A stretch of 64,000 bases of DNA, taken from the NCBI RefSeq assembly GCF_932526225.1, contig NC_064044.1:5978747-6042746 (forward strand), written 5' to 3'. The first letter of the stretch is position 1, and each line of letters starts with the position of its first letter. This document shows positions 45,301 to 60,300 of the stretch, piece by piece. The translations under genes and the position numbers were made by a program. This DNA is from Nematostella vectensis. Its lineage: Eukaryota > Cnidaria > Anthozoa > Actiniaria > Edwardsiidae. The notes beneath the pieces were generated by a model. That model ran no database searches and was not told the origin of the DNA. It saw nothing but the letters and a program-made list of their open reading frames with translations.

Positions 45301-48300
45301 TAAAATGTCCAAAAATAAGAACGGCCCAGCCTCAACTGAAAATTAGACGTTCTTATATAATAAAGAGTGTACAGTATAAGAACTTTTTTACATCACGTCC
45401 AGTTTGCGATTTCGCCAAATTTAAAGAATATGCTAAGAGCATGTCAAGGTTAACGATAGCAGCAAAAAGTATTGCTAGTGTGATGTGCTCAGAATAAAAT
45501 TGTGTTCAAAACAATAACATTAACATTAACTTTTATTGCTCTTGATCATTTGTAATATTCTTTTCCTGATAATTCATTAAAATATTATATTTTTGTAACT
45601 AAAATTAAGAACATCGATAAGAACATTTTCAACCTTGAAATGCTCCAAAGCCTCCAAATCTTCTTCAAGTTGATTCTGACCACAACATTGTATCACTAAA
45701 AGACTTTACCGTGAAGCATGTTCCTTCTCGTCGTTTCCCACAGAATTTTGTTTTGCAACGCTTGGAAAACGTCAAAAAGTGATCCGTATTTCTTGTGGCA
45801 TCTTTTCTTTTTTGTGAAAAGCGATGTTTCCAATTCTGCTCGTAAAATATATTCATGTTTGTTCCACGTACTCTAACTATTATTTGGAGCATTCTTTGTT
45901 GGAATGTTCATGATAATATTATGATTTTTATTCCACAGCACAAACGTATATTGGGTTTGACTTGTCTGATGTTCCGGTGCCTGAAAGTACAGGGACCGCT
46001 ACTCTCGGCCTTACACGGTCTGGGGACGTATCTGGGGAGTCGCTAGTCACGTAAGTGCAGTTAGAACCTAGGTTTTTTTTTCCAGGTTAGTCTAAGCAGG
46101 TTCCTTTTTTTTTTTCAAGCTCTTATTATCATGCTAAACATTATTTATACAAAATTCAAAGATTTTTGATAGAATACATGTTTTCGTTTACTGTTTGTGA
46201 ATTATGATTTTCATCGTAGCTGGGAGATCTTAAAGGTTCATTTTTTTTAAAAAAATAAGAACCTGTTTCAAATTTTAGGCTAAATAGTTTTTTTATATTT
46301 AACGGTGGTCTAAAAATACCAGTGGTATTTTTAGGCTGGCAGGTTATTGAATTCTAAGTTCTTTAAAGCGGGTAAGTAGTGTATTAAGCGCAAACAGCGA
46401 CTGCATCAAACAGCGTTGCTGATAACACCTAGCCTCCTCCGCAGGCATCTCAACAAGCAGAAAAAGAAAGAAAAAAGGATTGGGTTTCCTGTGGCAAAAA
46501 AAACCGGAAGTGACAAACCCTAGTCTTCCTCCTCCTCAATTTCGCCACAGGTAACCCATTCTTTCCGTCCTTTTCATAATGAGGCCTGCGGAGGAGGCTA
46601 GTTAAGACCTCGCCCGGAAGGGTTCTTTGCAGCAGCATCCAACATGATGTACAGACTGCTCTAGTAATGCTGTGCCTAACCCTGTTATGTAGCCTGGTTT
46701 CTTTTGTTCCGTTTTTCTCTCAGTCCTATTATTTTCTGCAATGTTTGCACAGGAATCTTTAAAGTCCACTAACGCCACCCCGCCTTTCTTCTGTTCTTTC
46801 AAAACTATCAAACAGTCCCTTTCACCATGCACTTAGAGAATGACGCGAGCAACCGTGTTCCTCAAACCTAAGGAATTCCGTTGGCTTTACGTTCCGCAAA
46901 ACATTTTGTTGGAAAGAGTTGGTTAGGGGGCAAGCAAAATTTAAAGGGCGTACGAAATGTGACATTTAATCGCGCGAAATAGTAAGGTTTTGTACAGCAT
47001 TGTAGCTTATCATGATGAGAATCGTAGATTTGATTGGTTAGAACCCCATAACTAGGACGTTTCAGTCTTGCTTTAATTCGACTTTACTCCGAACTATTAT
47101 GTTAGAACAAAAGCTTTTGATCATCGGAGCTAGCTTGGAAGCTTGAACACACCACGATTATTATCCCTAATCGACCCCCCTCTCTCTTTCCCGAACCATT
47201 TAAGATTGTCTTCATTACTAACTCGTCTGTTGGTTATTTGTGTTAATGCAGCGCCACTGTCACGCCGCTGACGGCCACTGCAGGTACCGACTACAATTCC
47301 CCAGTGGCTACAAACATCACCTTTAGTGCTAACGAGACAAGTTATAACTTTACTATCAACATCAACGATGACGTTATTGTTGAGAACACAGAGTCGTTCT
47401 TCGTCCAGTTGACTACAACAGACGGGAATATTAATATCACTCAACCAAATATAACCGTCTCAATCACAGACAACGACAAAGGTATGGTATATCAAATATA
47501 ATTAAAAAATAATAATTAAATCCTCAAATGCGAGAGAGATAAAACATTCTATAGGCGTCAAGCTTACCTCAATATACACCAGCAAGTATGTAAAAGCATT
47601 TTGGTTCACCGGCCGAGTGAAACACATGTCTACTTTATTGATTTTAGAAATAGAACCAAAATAGCCGATTTTAACCTTAAAACCTTAATACATATTTATA
47701 TCTGTTCCATCTGTTATATATTTTTCTATACGGATAGTTCTAGATTCGTATGGGTTTCATGATGGTTGCAGTTTCAATAAAACAGGACGACAGAGGGTTG
47801 GTATATAGTATATATGTCGTGTCAATACTCGTGTCGGCGAAATCACTTGCTGCTGGACTTGACGGATGAAATATTTCAATAATTTATTTTCGATAGAATA
47901 AACTCGTTTTGTACTTCCAAAAAGATTTTTTTCTTTGCATCAGTGATACATGGAGTGTAGTTTCTATAGTGTTCTTGAAATGACTATTTTCAGAGTCTTT
48001 AAAGTAACCTAATATTTTAAGAAATGCTGTAGAAATATATAGGCTTCCTTTTTTTATAGCTGCATGGTATACATAGTATTTGGCAATGAATAGACAAAAA
48101 TTGAGTTAGCAGTTGTTTCTATTTAGCCGTCCATACAATATTTCAGCGTCTGTTACGCCCAAACCAACGAAAAAATTCGCCTAAGAAGCTTTTCTCAGCT
48201 TGTCATTCCACGAAAAGGTGGTGGCGTTTGCGGAATGTCCTCGCATACATGGCACACATCAACATCCTTTAATCCATCCCTTTTTAGAGATGTATTGGTC

Positions 48301-51300
48301 GGGAGAATATAGTGAATAATTTTAGCTTGGAACATCACCAAATATCTACCCCTAGTGACCCGCAATGGAAGCTCATAAACAGTACGAAAATCATTCTCGT
48401 CAATACCGAGAATCTCGAAACGAATTTTCTACGAAAAGGCTGGTTAAATATGTTATTGTTGTAAGATTGCAGTTTAAATGTTCAGCAGGGCAGGCAGCAG
48501 TAGTAAGATTAACATCATCATGTTGAGAGGCTTTCAGAAACTTTCCCTACTCTGCTGGTATGGCATCTAATACAGCAATGTACTCGTGTAAAAATTATAT
48601 TTTAACATTAAATTTATTCATAAACTGAGCGTTAGGTAAAAAATTCCCATCACGGTCTACTAGGTCTCCCTATTTTTATGACGCCATTGTCAAATCAGTC
48701 TTTAAAAAGACACACATGCAAGTCATGCCATTTATGCGTATGAAATTATTGTTCCATACAATTTCCTTTCTAACGATATCTCATAAGGAGTCAGTTCTCT
48801 CCAAAAGGATAACCTATTTTTAAAAAAAGGTAGACCAGGTACAATAAGTGAGTTCACGTTGTAATTGCACTGGAAGACAAAATTTCCGCCCACTTTCTCT
48901 AGATATTTCAATGGTAACTTTTTCCATTTTCCATCTACATCACCTAAAGATAGTAAACCATTTTCACCGATATACTCGCCGATTATTGCCGTAATTAAGT
49001 TATGGGAAACCGATTTTAACGAGGCAATGCAGCAAAAAGTGGTAAGACTGTGTGTTCTGTGTTACGTCGCCAAAGGGGAGGTGTGAGGGTCGAAAATCCT
49101 GCGTGAGTTACCGGCTTGCGTAGATTTCTGAAAAGGCCTCGAATTTATATATGGAGCTGCTTAAATACTCTAGTGAGCTGACGTGGCGACTCACAAGCTG
49201 CATCCTAATGTCCCCAGGGAGAGGCAAGTTCATTTGATAACGCACGTTCGAATTTCGCGCCAATTCTATCGGTGAAAATAGTCTCTTCATCCAGGACAGT
49301 TTTAATACTTTGTTGATTATTTCAAAATCTGGAATCTTAAAGCCTCCCATGTCGTAGTTACCAATCACCGTCCTTTTCTTGGTCTTGGCAGGGTTTTTTT
49401 TTTTGTTCCGTACAAAATAGTCGATACGTGAATTTACTTGCTTAACTAGTTACTCAGGTATACTAATTACAGAGGCATTGTCAATTAGTTTAGACAAAGC
49501 CAGCGTCAAAATAACGTAAGGTTTCTTGAAGACCAATCTTTCAATTATCTTCTCATAGACTACAAACAATGCTTTCCTGTATCATCCGTTGCTTATCATG
49601 TGAAAAGGTAATGCCTGGCGCATGAATACTTTGCGGTCATTTAATGTTAAATAGATTACAATAAAAATGATTGCTTTTCCGGAGCCCAGCCAGATACCAT
49701 CAGTTTTAGAGAGATTTATTACAGGCCCAGGAAGGAAGAAAGGAATAAAACCGATATCCTTCAAAACGGCTCATTCATCGATATCTATCTCCTATGCTAG
49801 AAGAATCTTCATTACCAAAAATTCCCGATTTCCCATATTCCCCGATTTTTTACAGCCCTTTGAATAACCAGTCTGTAAAACACCTTTGTCGCTGACAACC
49901 TCGTCCCCAGGGTCTTCTGGGTAATTTTCAATATGGCGTCTAGCTGGCGAAGACCCTGGCGGAGGCCGACCCATTTCCACAGGTAGACCGACTCTAGAGT
50001 ATTTACCGAATCTAATATGGCGGGTCAGTACGCAGCTCTTACAAGCTGCAATTTGATTGGGCAAATGAACAATATCCATACCTCGACACAAAGAACGAGA
50101 AGAATAGAGACAAAAGAACTCCTTTGTGGAACAAAGATAATAGGAGACAATGCAGCTGCGTACTTACTCAATATGGCCGACAGATTGGTGAAATGAGGCA
50201 TGGAAACACATGGAATCTGACAATGAACGGCCGTTATTATCACTCCCATTGCCAAAGTTGAGCGTGTTAAGCCAACTTGTATATAACCTGACTGATTTAT
50301 TCAAACAATCTTCCCTGGCAACTCCGGCAAACTTATCTTATCGATATTAACGCATAGCATCGAGCGACAATATATAAATCAGAAGGCGAAAGCAGAGGGT
50401 AATAAGGTTTCTCCCCCGAAAAAAAGATGCACACTCTACGTAAATACATGTTTGAAAGATATTCTGATGAATAAGATTAGAATCAAAAAGCCCAAACTGT
50501 CGCGATCTCGTACCAGAACAATGAATATAATACACCAAAAACTGGAAATCGACTCTGCCAAATTTTCGTCTTAAATAAGACTTCTTCAGGGCAGACTAAA
50601 ATGCAAACTAATTCTGATGAATAAGATGATTTAGATTGTGCTGATTAGATTTTTAGACATTTATGAGATGTGCTGTTAGTTACACAACCATAAGTGCAAA
50701 TAAGTATGCATGCAAACTATTTTTAACAAATCCTTAAAATAGTCATATACTTTTCTACTATTACTGTAGATCGTTTTTTGTTTTCTTGATAATTACAGAA
50801 ATTTTTTTACGTGATCTGTAATTCTCCCTTGGTTTTATTTAAGTGTCACACCCACTATCTATTTGAGTTGCTCAAGCAGGTGTGATGCCCAATGGTTTCT
50901 AAAATTGACCTGTAAGAGGCACCTGACACTTGTGTTAGACCACTTCACTAGAAACTTCTCTAAACACCTTCCCGGATCTTTTGCTCCCTCCCCTTCCCTT
51001 GACCAAAACGTCCCAACCTTCTGCAGTTGTCAGTATCTGTTTGGGGGAGGGGGGTAGATAACCCGCCGTTCACTGCTTGATTGTTTAATAACGCAAGGTG
51101 AAATGAGCTTCAGTACAGAACTCAGTTTCTTTGAATCCAAGCTGACAATGTGTTGTAAAAAAACAGGACCATGGCAGGGCTGGGGCACAGTCAATTTAAA
51201 ATCATGTTGCATTATACCACAGCTTACTTATTATGTTGCATGCCTGGGGTTTCATTTAGGTGGCGGCAGGCGGAACCACTGCCAGCTACTATCTTCTGAG

Positions 51301-54300
51301 CGCTGACTACTTTTTTTAAAAAGTCAATTAGTGTTTTATGTGAAGAAATAACTTCCACCCCGTACTTATCAATTACCACCGCCTATTATGAAACTTAATG
51401 AAACACCTGCATCCACCTCCACCAGGCCAACGCAGACCACCTAGTTTTTCTACAGTAAGTCTGTTGTCTTTCTAGTTACACCAATGACAAACTAAAATGG
51501 CTGGCTGATAATGTTTTATTGGTTGATCTTTATAAGTACAGGGGAGTATGTACAGGGGAGTATACTTAGACTGCGTTTTTATTAGAGATGTTATATAATT
51601 TCTATCAAAAACCCCAGAAATTAGGTATTGATAAGTAGATTGAAAAATTATGCTCCTTTTAAAAAAATAATGAATAAATGAGAAATGTTATATTTATGTA
51701 AAGCCATATCAGTATAAATCAAACTGAAAGGACAAAAATATTCTTTTGAACCCTTTGGAGTTCCTTTTTGAGAGAAGCAGCCATAATACTGTATTCCTAT
51801 TATCTAACAGAAGTGTTTAGGCTGCACACAGATAAAATATGAAGATGTGAATCACAGAGTAATCAATCAAAACACCCAAATAGTCGTGTTTGCAGAGTTG
51901 AGTTAAAGTTTTTGGTGAATCTGAATCACAGAGTAATGTCAGTCTTATTAGGATTAATACATACCTCGGTAGAGTCTCTTATTGAACTTCGTATAGAAGT
52001 TCTGTGGAATCCCGTCGAATTGTGTTCCGAATTTCATGCGGCGCTTTGCTGTTTTCCGAAGTTGCCAGGGAAGTTTGCCGGAATAATTCAATCGGGAGAT
52101 ATACGAGTGGCGTTATACGCTTAAATTTGGCGATGGAAGTGATAATTACGGTCGATCTTTTCTTGTCAGTTTCCCGGCCATATTAGATTCGGTAAATACT
52201 CTAGAGTCGGACTACCTGTGGAAATGGGTCACCCTCCGCCAGGGTCTTCGTCAGCCAAACGCCATATTAAAAATTACCCAGAAGACCCTGGAAACGAGGT
52301 TGGCTGACGGACAAACGTATTGCGGGCGCGTGGCGCGAAAATCAAACTTGTCAGCTCGCGCGCAATCTGCATCTTAATTCACATAAATTAGCGCTTCTCC
52401 CTGTAAAACAACAAGCTCTGCCGAGTGAGAAAGCGATGACAGAGAAAGCGACTCAACAACAATATAGCAACGTATTTTTGCCACACCAAGACGAGGCATT
52501 TGCGGACAAATGATATATGTCTGTCGAATTATCGAAAAATACAGGAAGGGAACTGGAGGAGAAGCTTGTCAGCCATCTAAATGGTTTGACAACAGTAGAA
52601 TCGTGAGTGTGATATCTGTGGATACGAACAAAAGGAAATATATCCGTTAACTTACATCATAAAGTTTATTGTTGTCTTATTTCATGGTTACATCATGCGA
52701 GTACAACTGCTCGCTTTTTTTTTTTCGTGTTTTTTGAGAATTTTTTTACAAACTCATTCGCTTCGGTCTTCGATTCTACGCTGCTTTTTTTCGTTTGAAC
52801 ACAGCAAGTTTTACATTCAGATACCGTCTCTAAAACGGTGGATAAACGACCCTGAAATAAAATTTAACGATTTGCCTGTTTGCCGTTTTCGTCACTCGTC
52901 TTTACATGAGCACTTACAAAAAATGAAAATTTATAAGCAAATCTTATATCGCGTAAAAATGTGGGTCCTTTAACTTTTCACCTATAGCTCAGTGATCTAT
53001 ACGAATACGTAAAGGACCCCACTTTAAGCAAGATATAAAGCATTTTGTGCGAGGTGAAATTGAACTTTTTGTGGCTAAAGCAAATGATGCTATGAGAATG
53101 GCAAAAAAAAATACTCAAACCATCCCGATTGAGAATCTAGTACCCTTGGAAAGGCAGATGTCTACTATATTACATACATACTATATATAACAAATGCTTT
53201 TTGCATTCTTTTGTCATGGAGTGTAAAGTTTAGCAATGTTTACATTTTAAAAGGCAGAGAGGCACGGCTCACAAAATATACGATGTCCTACACGATCACT
53301 GTTTGTGCAAAAAAATATGGGTCCTTTTAGCATTTCATCTAGGTTTTGAGGATCGTGTTTAGTTGAAATTATATTTGGTCAGAGCACTGAGAGGACAAAG
53401 ACGAAAAGAAGGATTTAGCGATTATTATATAATTACATCTCTAGTGAGACGGAACAAAATATGATTACCTACACAGCAAAAACGTCAAATCAAATTATAT
53501 AATTGTTTTTGCCAAAAAATGTGGGTCCTTTTGCATTTCTTCCAGGTTTTGGGGGTTATACATAATCTTAATTTTATGTAAGCTATATCGATATCTAAAG
53601 GACCCATCTTTTAGCGAGATAATCAGCATTTCGTACAACTAGTTTAGTAAACTATGATAGCGGCAATGACACCATGTTGGGGAAGTAATGTAAAGTAAAT
53701 GGCTTCAAAATTGCAAAATCATTTAAATTATCGATGGCTACTTTAAAATGCAAGCAGGGTATACGTTTTTTTTATTTAAATAAGGCTATATTTACCTTTT
53801 AAGCCATTTTAAGAGGAAAAGTACTTTCTTTCCACGTCTCATAAGTTGCAAGGTAAAGACGCCGCATGTAGCCAAAATTGTTTTCTTTCACGCAAATTCT
53901 CGCGAGCTCTCGAAATTCTCCTTATATGGTGATCATTTCGCGCCAACTCTAGCTTTATCCTTGAGGAGACTGGGCAAGTAGGTGTTTTACAGAGTGGATA
54001 TTCAAAAGGCTGTAAAAAAATCGGGGATTATGGGAAATCGGGGATTTTTGGTAATAAAGATTTTTCTATCACAGGAGATATTAGATATCGATGGATGAAC
54101 CGTTTTGGAGGATATTGCTTTTATTCCTTCAGATGCACTTTAAGGCTATTTCACATTGAAATGCTTAAGTTACGGTGAAATGTTTATCCATTTTTGGAAG
54201 AAGTTTGGCAGAAAAACCTAATTAATTTTTCTCATTGAACAAAAGAAAAAATCGAGTTGCTACTTAGCTCTTCTCAACCATCCTGGCTTTCAGAGATAGA

Positions 54301-57300
54301 CTGTGGAGCACTTGAATCCCCATGGATATCCACTGTCTCTAGGTTCCACTGCCGCGGCGACAAAGTAGGGTCTTGAAGCTTGCGGGCCAGCGTATAGTAT
54401 GTTGTCGATATACAACTTGTCGGCAATCAGCCTTGCCTCTTTCTTTTCTTGTTTGGCCTTTTTGTAAATTAGATATAAGGCTCTTCTTACTTCGTCTATT
54501 TCCTTGGAAAATCGTCGCTTAATGCTCCTGTATATTTTAGACTCTTGACATGGCTGAAGATCTACTGCTTGTCCCTGAACCAAAAAAACTGAGCGATGAT
54601 TGGTCTCGGTTTTTCGTTGGAAGACAACTTCCCTAGTCGGTGCATTCGCTCGAAGCGTAGGGCCTCGAACCTTTCTGGCGGCAATTTCAAAACATTAGCA
54701 AGGAAAGCTATTAGCTTTCGCTCGGTTGCTGTCTGCTAATTCTGACCATTTTTTTTAAAGAAACCATTTTGCTGAAATCTTTGTACTATAAAGAGAAAAT
54801 TGTCATAATAAAAATTTGGGCTTGTTAAAGATTTTGGATGTCTTATGCCATAAATGTATAATGGTGCATTTAGAAATTTACCAAAGAAAGTGTTCCCGTT
54901 ATAATACTATATGTCTATTTACATAATGTCTAGTACATTTTGTTAAAAGACTTTGTACTATAAAGAGAAAATTGTTATAATAAAAATTTGGGCTTGCTAA
55001 AGATTTTGGATGTCTTATGCCAAAAATGTATATTGCTGCCTTTGGAATTGGTATGGAATTTTACCAAAGAAAGTGTTCCCGTCATAATACTATATGTCTA
55101 TTTAAGTACAACTCTTGGGTAACAACAATTGTGCTATTGGGGTTTAAAGACTGTAACTGCTGTCTTCCTTTTAAACTTGGTCCATGATGGTTTTTGTTTT
55201 TATTGATCCACAGCAACTTTCAGCTTTGCGTCCTCATCGTATTCAGTTGAGGAAGATACGGGTTATGTTACAGTGAACATCACAAAGACTGGGACCTCTG
55301 ACATTTCTCTTGATGTGAAGTAAGTAGAATAGAATTGGTTTGTGTGATTGATTGAACTCTGCGGAAAGTATTGGCCATCAAAATATTTTCTTTGCACTTC
55401 TTCTTTTCTGAATCTTTTACCTTTAGTAGCCTTTTGAATGGTAGTCAATAACCATTCATTTGCTCTTTGTCTCAGGCTAAGCACAAACAATGGCACAGCA
55501 TTCTCTCCCGTCGACTATACTGCGATGTCTGACAATAGTGTAACGTTTTTGGCCAACGAACAATCTAAGCTAGTAAACATAACCATCAATGTTGACCAGA
55601 CAGTTGAAAATGATGAAGATTTCAAGGCCCTCCTGTCTCACACTAACGCAGACCAAGTTGCCCTTGGCCTACTAAATACGACCACAATCACAATTGGCAA
55701 CGATGATCAAGGTGACTAGAGTAAACTAATCTTTTGATTTATTTTGACTAACAGACATTTTGTTAAAAGACTTTGTACTATAAAGAGAAAATTGTTATAA
55801 TAAAAATTTGGGCTTGCTAAAGATTTTGGATGTCTTATGCCAAAAATGTATACTGCTGCCTTTGGAATTGCTATGGAAATTTACCAAAGAATGTGTTCCC
55901 GTTATAATACTATATATGTCTATTTAAGTACCACTCTCGGGTAACAACAATTGTGCTATTGGGGTGTAAAGACTGTAACTGTTGTCTTCCTTTAAAACTT
56001 GGTCCATGATAGTTTTTGTTTTCATTGATCCACAGCAACTTTCAGCTTTGCGTCCTCATCGTATTCAGTTGGGGAAGATACGGGTTATGTGACAGTGAAC
56101 ATCACAAAGACTGGGACCTCTGACATTCATCTTGATGTGAAGTAAGTAGAATAGAATTGGTTTGTGTGATTGATTGAATTCTGCGAAAAGTATTGGCAAT
56201 CAAAATATTGTCTTTGCACTCCTTCTTTTCTGAATCTTTTACATTCAGTAGCCCTTTGAATGGTAGTCAATAACCATTCATTTGCTCTTTGTCTCAGGCT
56301 AAGCACAAACAATGGCTCAGCATTCTCTCCCGTCGACTATACTGCGATGTCTGACAATAGTGTAACGTTTTTGGCCAACGAACAATCTAAGCTAGTAAAC
56401 ATAACCATCAATGTTGACCAGACAGTTGAAAATGATGAAGATTTCAAGGCCCTCCTGTCTCACACTAACGCAGACCAAGTTGCCCTTGGCCTACTAAATA
56501 CGACCACAATCACAATTGGCAACGATGATCAAGGTGACTAGAGTAAACTAATCTTTTGATTTATTTTGTCTAACAGATATTTTGTTAAAAGACTTTGTAC
56601 TATAAAGAGAAAATTGTTATAATAAAAATTTGGGCTTGCTAAAGATTTTGGATGTCTTATGCCAAAAATGTATATTGCTGCCTTTGGAATTGCTATGGAG
56701 ATTTACCAAAGAAAGTGTTCCCGTTATAATACTATATATGTATATTTAAGTACAACTCTCGGGTTTCAACAATTGTGCTATTGGGGAGCAAAGACTGTAA
56801 CTGTTGTCTTCCTTTAAAACTTGGTCCATGATAGTTTTTGTTTTCATTGATCCACAGCAACTTTCAGCTTTGCGTTCCCATCGTATTCAGTTGAGGAAGA
56901 TACGGGTTATGTTACAGTGAACATCACAAAGACTGGGACCTCTGACATTAATCTTGATGTGAAGTAAGTAGAATAGAATTGGTTTGTGTGATTGATTGAA
57001 TTCTGCGAAAAGTATTGGCAATCAAAATATTTTCTTTGCACTCCTTCTTTTCTGAATCTTTTACCTTCAGTAGCCTTTTGAATGGTAGTCAATAACCATT
57101 CATTTGCTCTTTGTCTCAGGCTAAGCACAAACAATGGCACAGCATTCTCTCCCGTCGACTATACTGCGATGTCTGACAATAGTGTAACGTTTTTGGCCAA
57201 CGAACAATCTAAGCTAGTAAACATAACCATCAATGTTGACCAGACAGTTGAAAATGATGAAGATTTCAAGGCCCTCCTGTCTCACACTAACGCAGACCAA

Positions 57301-60300
57301 GTTGCCCTTGGCCTACTAAATACTACGACAATCACAATTGGCAACGATGATCAAGGTGACTAGAGTAAACTAATCTTTTGATTTATTTTGACTAACAGAC
57401 ATTTTGTTAAAAGACTTTGTACTATAAAGAGAAAATTGTTATAATAAAAATTTGGGCTTGCTAAAGATTTTGGATGTCTTATGCCAAAAATGTATATTGC
57501 TGCCTTTGGAAATTTACCAAAGAAAGTGTTCCCGTTATAATACTATATGTCTATTTAAGTACAACTCTTGGGTAACAACAATTGTGCTATTGGGGTTTAA
57601 AGACTGTAACTGCTGTCTTCCTTTTAAACTTGGTCCATGATGGTTTTTGTTTTTATTGATCCACAGCAACTTTCAGCTTTGCGTCCTCATCGTATTCAGT
57701 TGAGGAAGATACGGGTTATGTTACAGTGAACATCACAAAGACTGGGACCTCTGACATTTCTCTTGATGTGAAGTAAGTAGAATAGAATTGGTTTGTGTGA
57801 TTGATTGAACTCTGCGGAAAGTATTGGCCATCAAAATATTTTCTTTGCACTTCTTCTTTTCTGAATCTTTTACCTTTAGTAGCCTTTTGAATGGTAGTCA
57901 ATAACCATTCATTTGCTCTTTGTCTCAGGCTAAGCACAAACAATGGCACAGCATTCTCTCCCGTCGACTATACTGCGATGTCTGACAATAGTGTAACGTT
58001 TTTGGCCAACGAACAATCTAAGCTAGTAAACATAACCATCAATGTTGACCAGACAGTTGAAAATGATGAAGATTTCAAGGCCCTCCTGTCTCACACTAAC
58101 GCAGACCAAGTTGCCCTTGGCCTACTAAATACGACCACAATCACAATTGGCAACGATGATCAAGGTGACTAGAGTAAACTAATCTTTTGATTTATTTTGA
58201 CTAACAGACATTTTGTTAAAAGACTTTGTACTATAAAGAGAAAATTGTTATAATAAAAATTTGGGCTTGCTAAAGATTTTGGATGTCTTATGCCAAAAAT
58301 GTATACTGCTGCCTTTGGAATTGCTATGGAAATTTACCAAAGAATGTGTTCCCGTTATAATACTATATATGTCTATTTAAGTACCACTCTCGGGTAACAA
58401 CAATTGTGCTATTGGGGTGTAAAGACTGTAACTGTTGTCTTCCTTTAAAACTTGGTCCATGATAGTTTTTGTTTTCATTGATCCACAGCAACTTTCAGCT
58501 TTGCGTCCTCATCGTATTCAGTTGGGGAAGATACGGGTTATGTGACAGTGAACATCACAAAGACTGGGACCTCTGACATTCATCTTGATGTGAAGTAAGT
58601 AGAATAGAATTGGTTTGTGTGATTGATTGAATTCTGCGAAAAGTATTGGCAATCAAAATATTGTCTTTGCACTCCTTCTTTTCTGAATCTTTTACATTCA
58701 GTAGCCCTTTGAATGGTAGTCAATAACCATTCATTTGCTCTTTGTCTCAGGCTAAGCACAAACAATGGCTCAGCATTCTCTCCCGTCGACTATACTGCGA
58801 TGTCTGACAATAGTGTAACGTTTTTGGCCAACGAACAATCTAAGCTAGTAAACATAACCATCAATGTTGACCAGACAGTTGAAAATGATGAAGATTTCAA
58901 GGCCCTCCTGTCTCACACTAACGCAGACCAAGTTGCCCTTGGCCTACTAAATACGACCACAATCACAATTGGCAACGATGATCAAGGTGACTAGAGTAAA
59001 CTAATCTTTTGATTTATTTTGTCTAACAGATATTTTGTTAAAAGACTTTGTACTATAAAGAGAAAATTGTTATAATAAAAATTTGGGCTTGCTAAAGATT
59101 TTGGATGTCTTATGCCAAAAATGTATATTGCTGCCTTTGGAATTGCTATGGAGATTTACCAAAGAAAGTGTTCCCGTTATAATACTATATATGTATATTT
59201 AAGTACAACTCTCGGGTTTCAACAATTGTGCTATTGGGGAGCAAAGACTGTAACTGTTGTCTTCCTTTAAAACTTGGTCCATGATAGTTTTTGTTTTCAT
59301 TGATCCACAGCAACTTTCAGCTTTGCGTTCCCATCGTATTCAGTTGAGGAAGATACGGGTTATGTTACAGTGAACATCACAAAGACTGGGACCTCTGACA
59401 TTAATCTTGATGTGAAGTAAGTAGAATAGAATTGGTTTGTGTGATTGATTGAATTCTGCGAAAAGTATTGGCAATCAAAATATTTTCTTTGCACTCCTTC
59501 TTTTCTGAATCTTTTACCTTCAGTAGCCTTTTGAATGGTAGTCAATAACCATTCATTTGCTCTTTGTCTCAGGCTAAGCACAAACAATGGCACAGCATTC
59601 TCTCCCGTCGACTATACTGCGATGTCTGACAATAGTGTAACGTTTTTGGCCAACGAACAATCTAAGCTAGTAAACATAACCATCAATGTTGACCAGACAG
59701 TTGAAAATGATGAAGATTTCAAGGCCCTCCTGTCTCACACTAACGCAGACCAAGTTGCCCTTGGCCTACTAAATACTACGACAATCACAATTGGCAACGA
59801 TGATCAAGGTGACTAGAGTAAACTAATCTTTTGATTTATTTTGACTAACAGACATTTTGTTAAAAGACTTTGTACTATAAAGAGAAAATTGTTATAATAA
59901 AAATTTGGGCTTGCTAAAGATTTTGGATGTCTTATGCCAAAAATGTATATTGCTGCCTTTGGAATTGCTATGGAGATTTACCAAAGAAAGTGTTCCCGTT
60001 ATAATACTATATATGTATATTTAAGTACAACTCTCGGGTTTCAACAATTGTGCTATTGGGGAGCAAAGACTGTAACTGTTGTCTTCCTTTAAAACTTGGT
60101 CCATGATAGTTTTTGTTTTCATTGATCCACAGCAACTTTCAGCTTTGCGTCCCCATCGTATTCAGTTGAGGAAGATACGGGTTATGTTACAGTGAACATC
60201 ACAAAGACTGGGACCTCTGACATTAATCTTGATGTGAAGTAAGTAGAATAGAATTGGTTTGTGTGATTGATTGAATTCTGCGAAAAGTATTGGCAATCAA

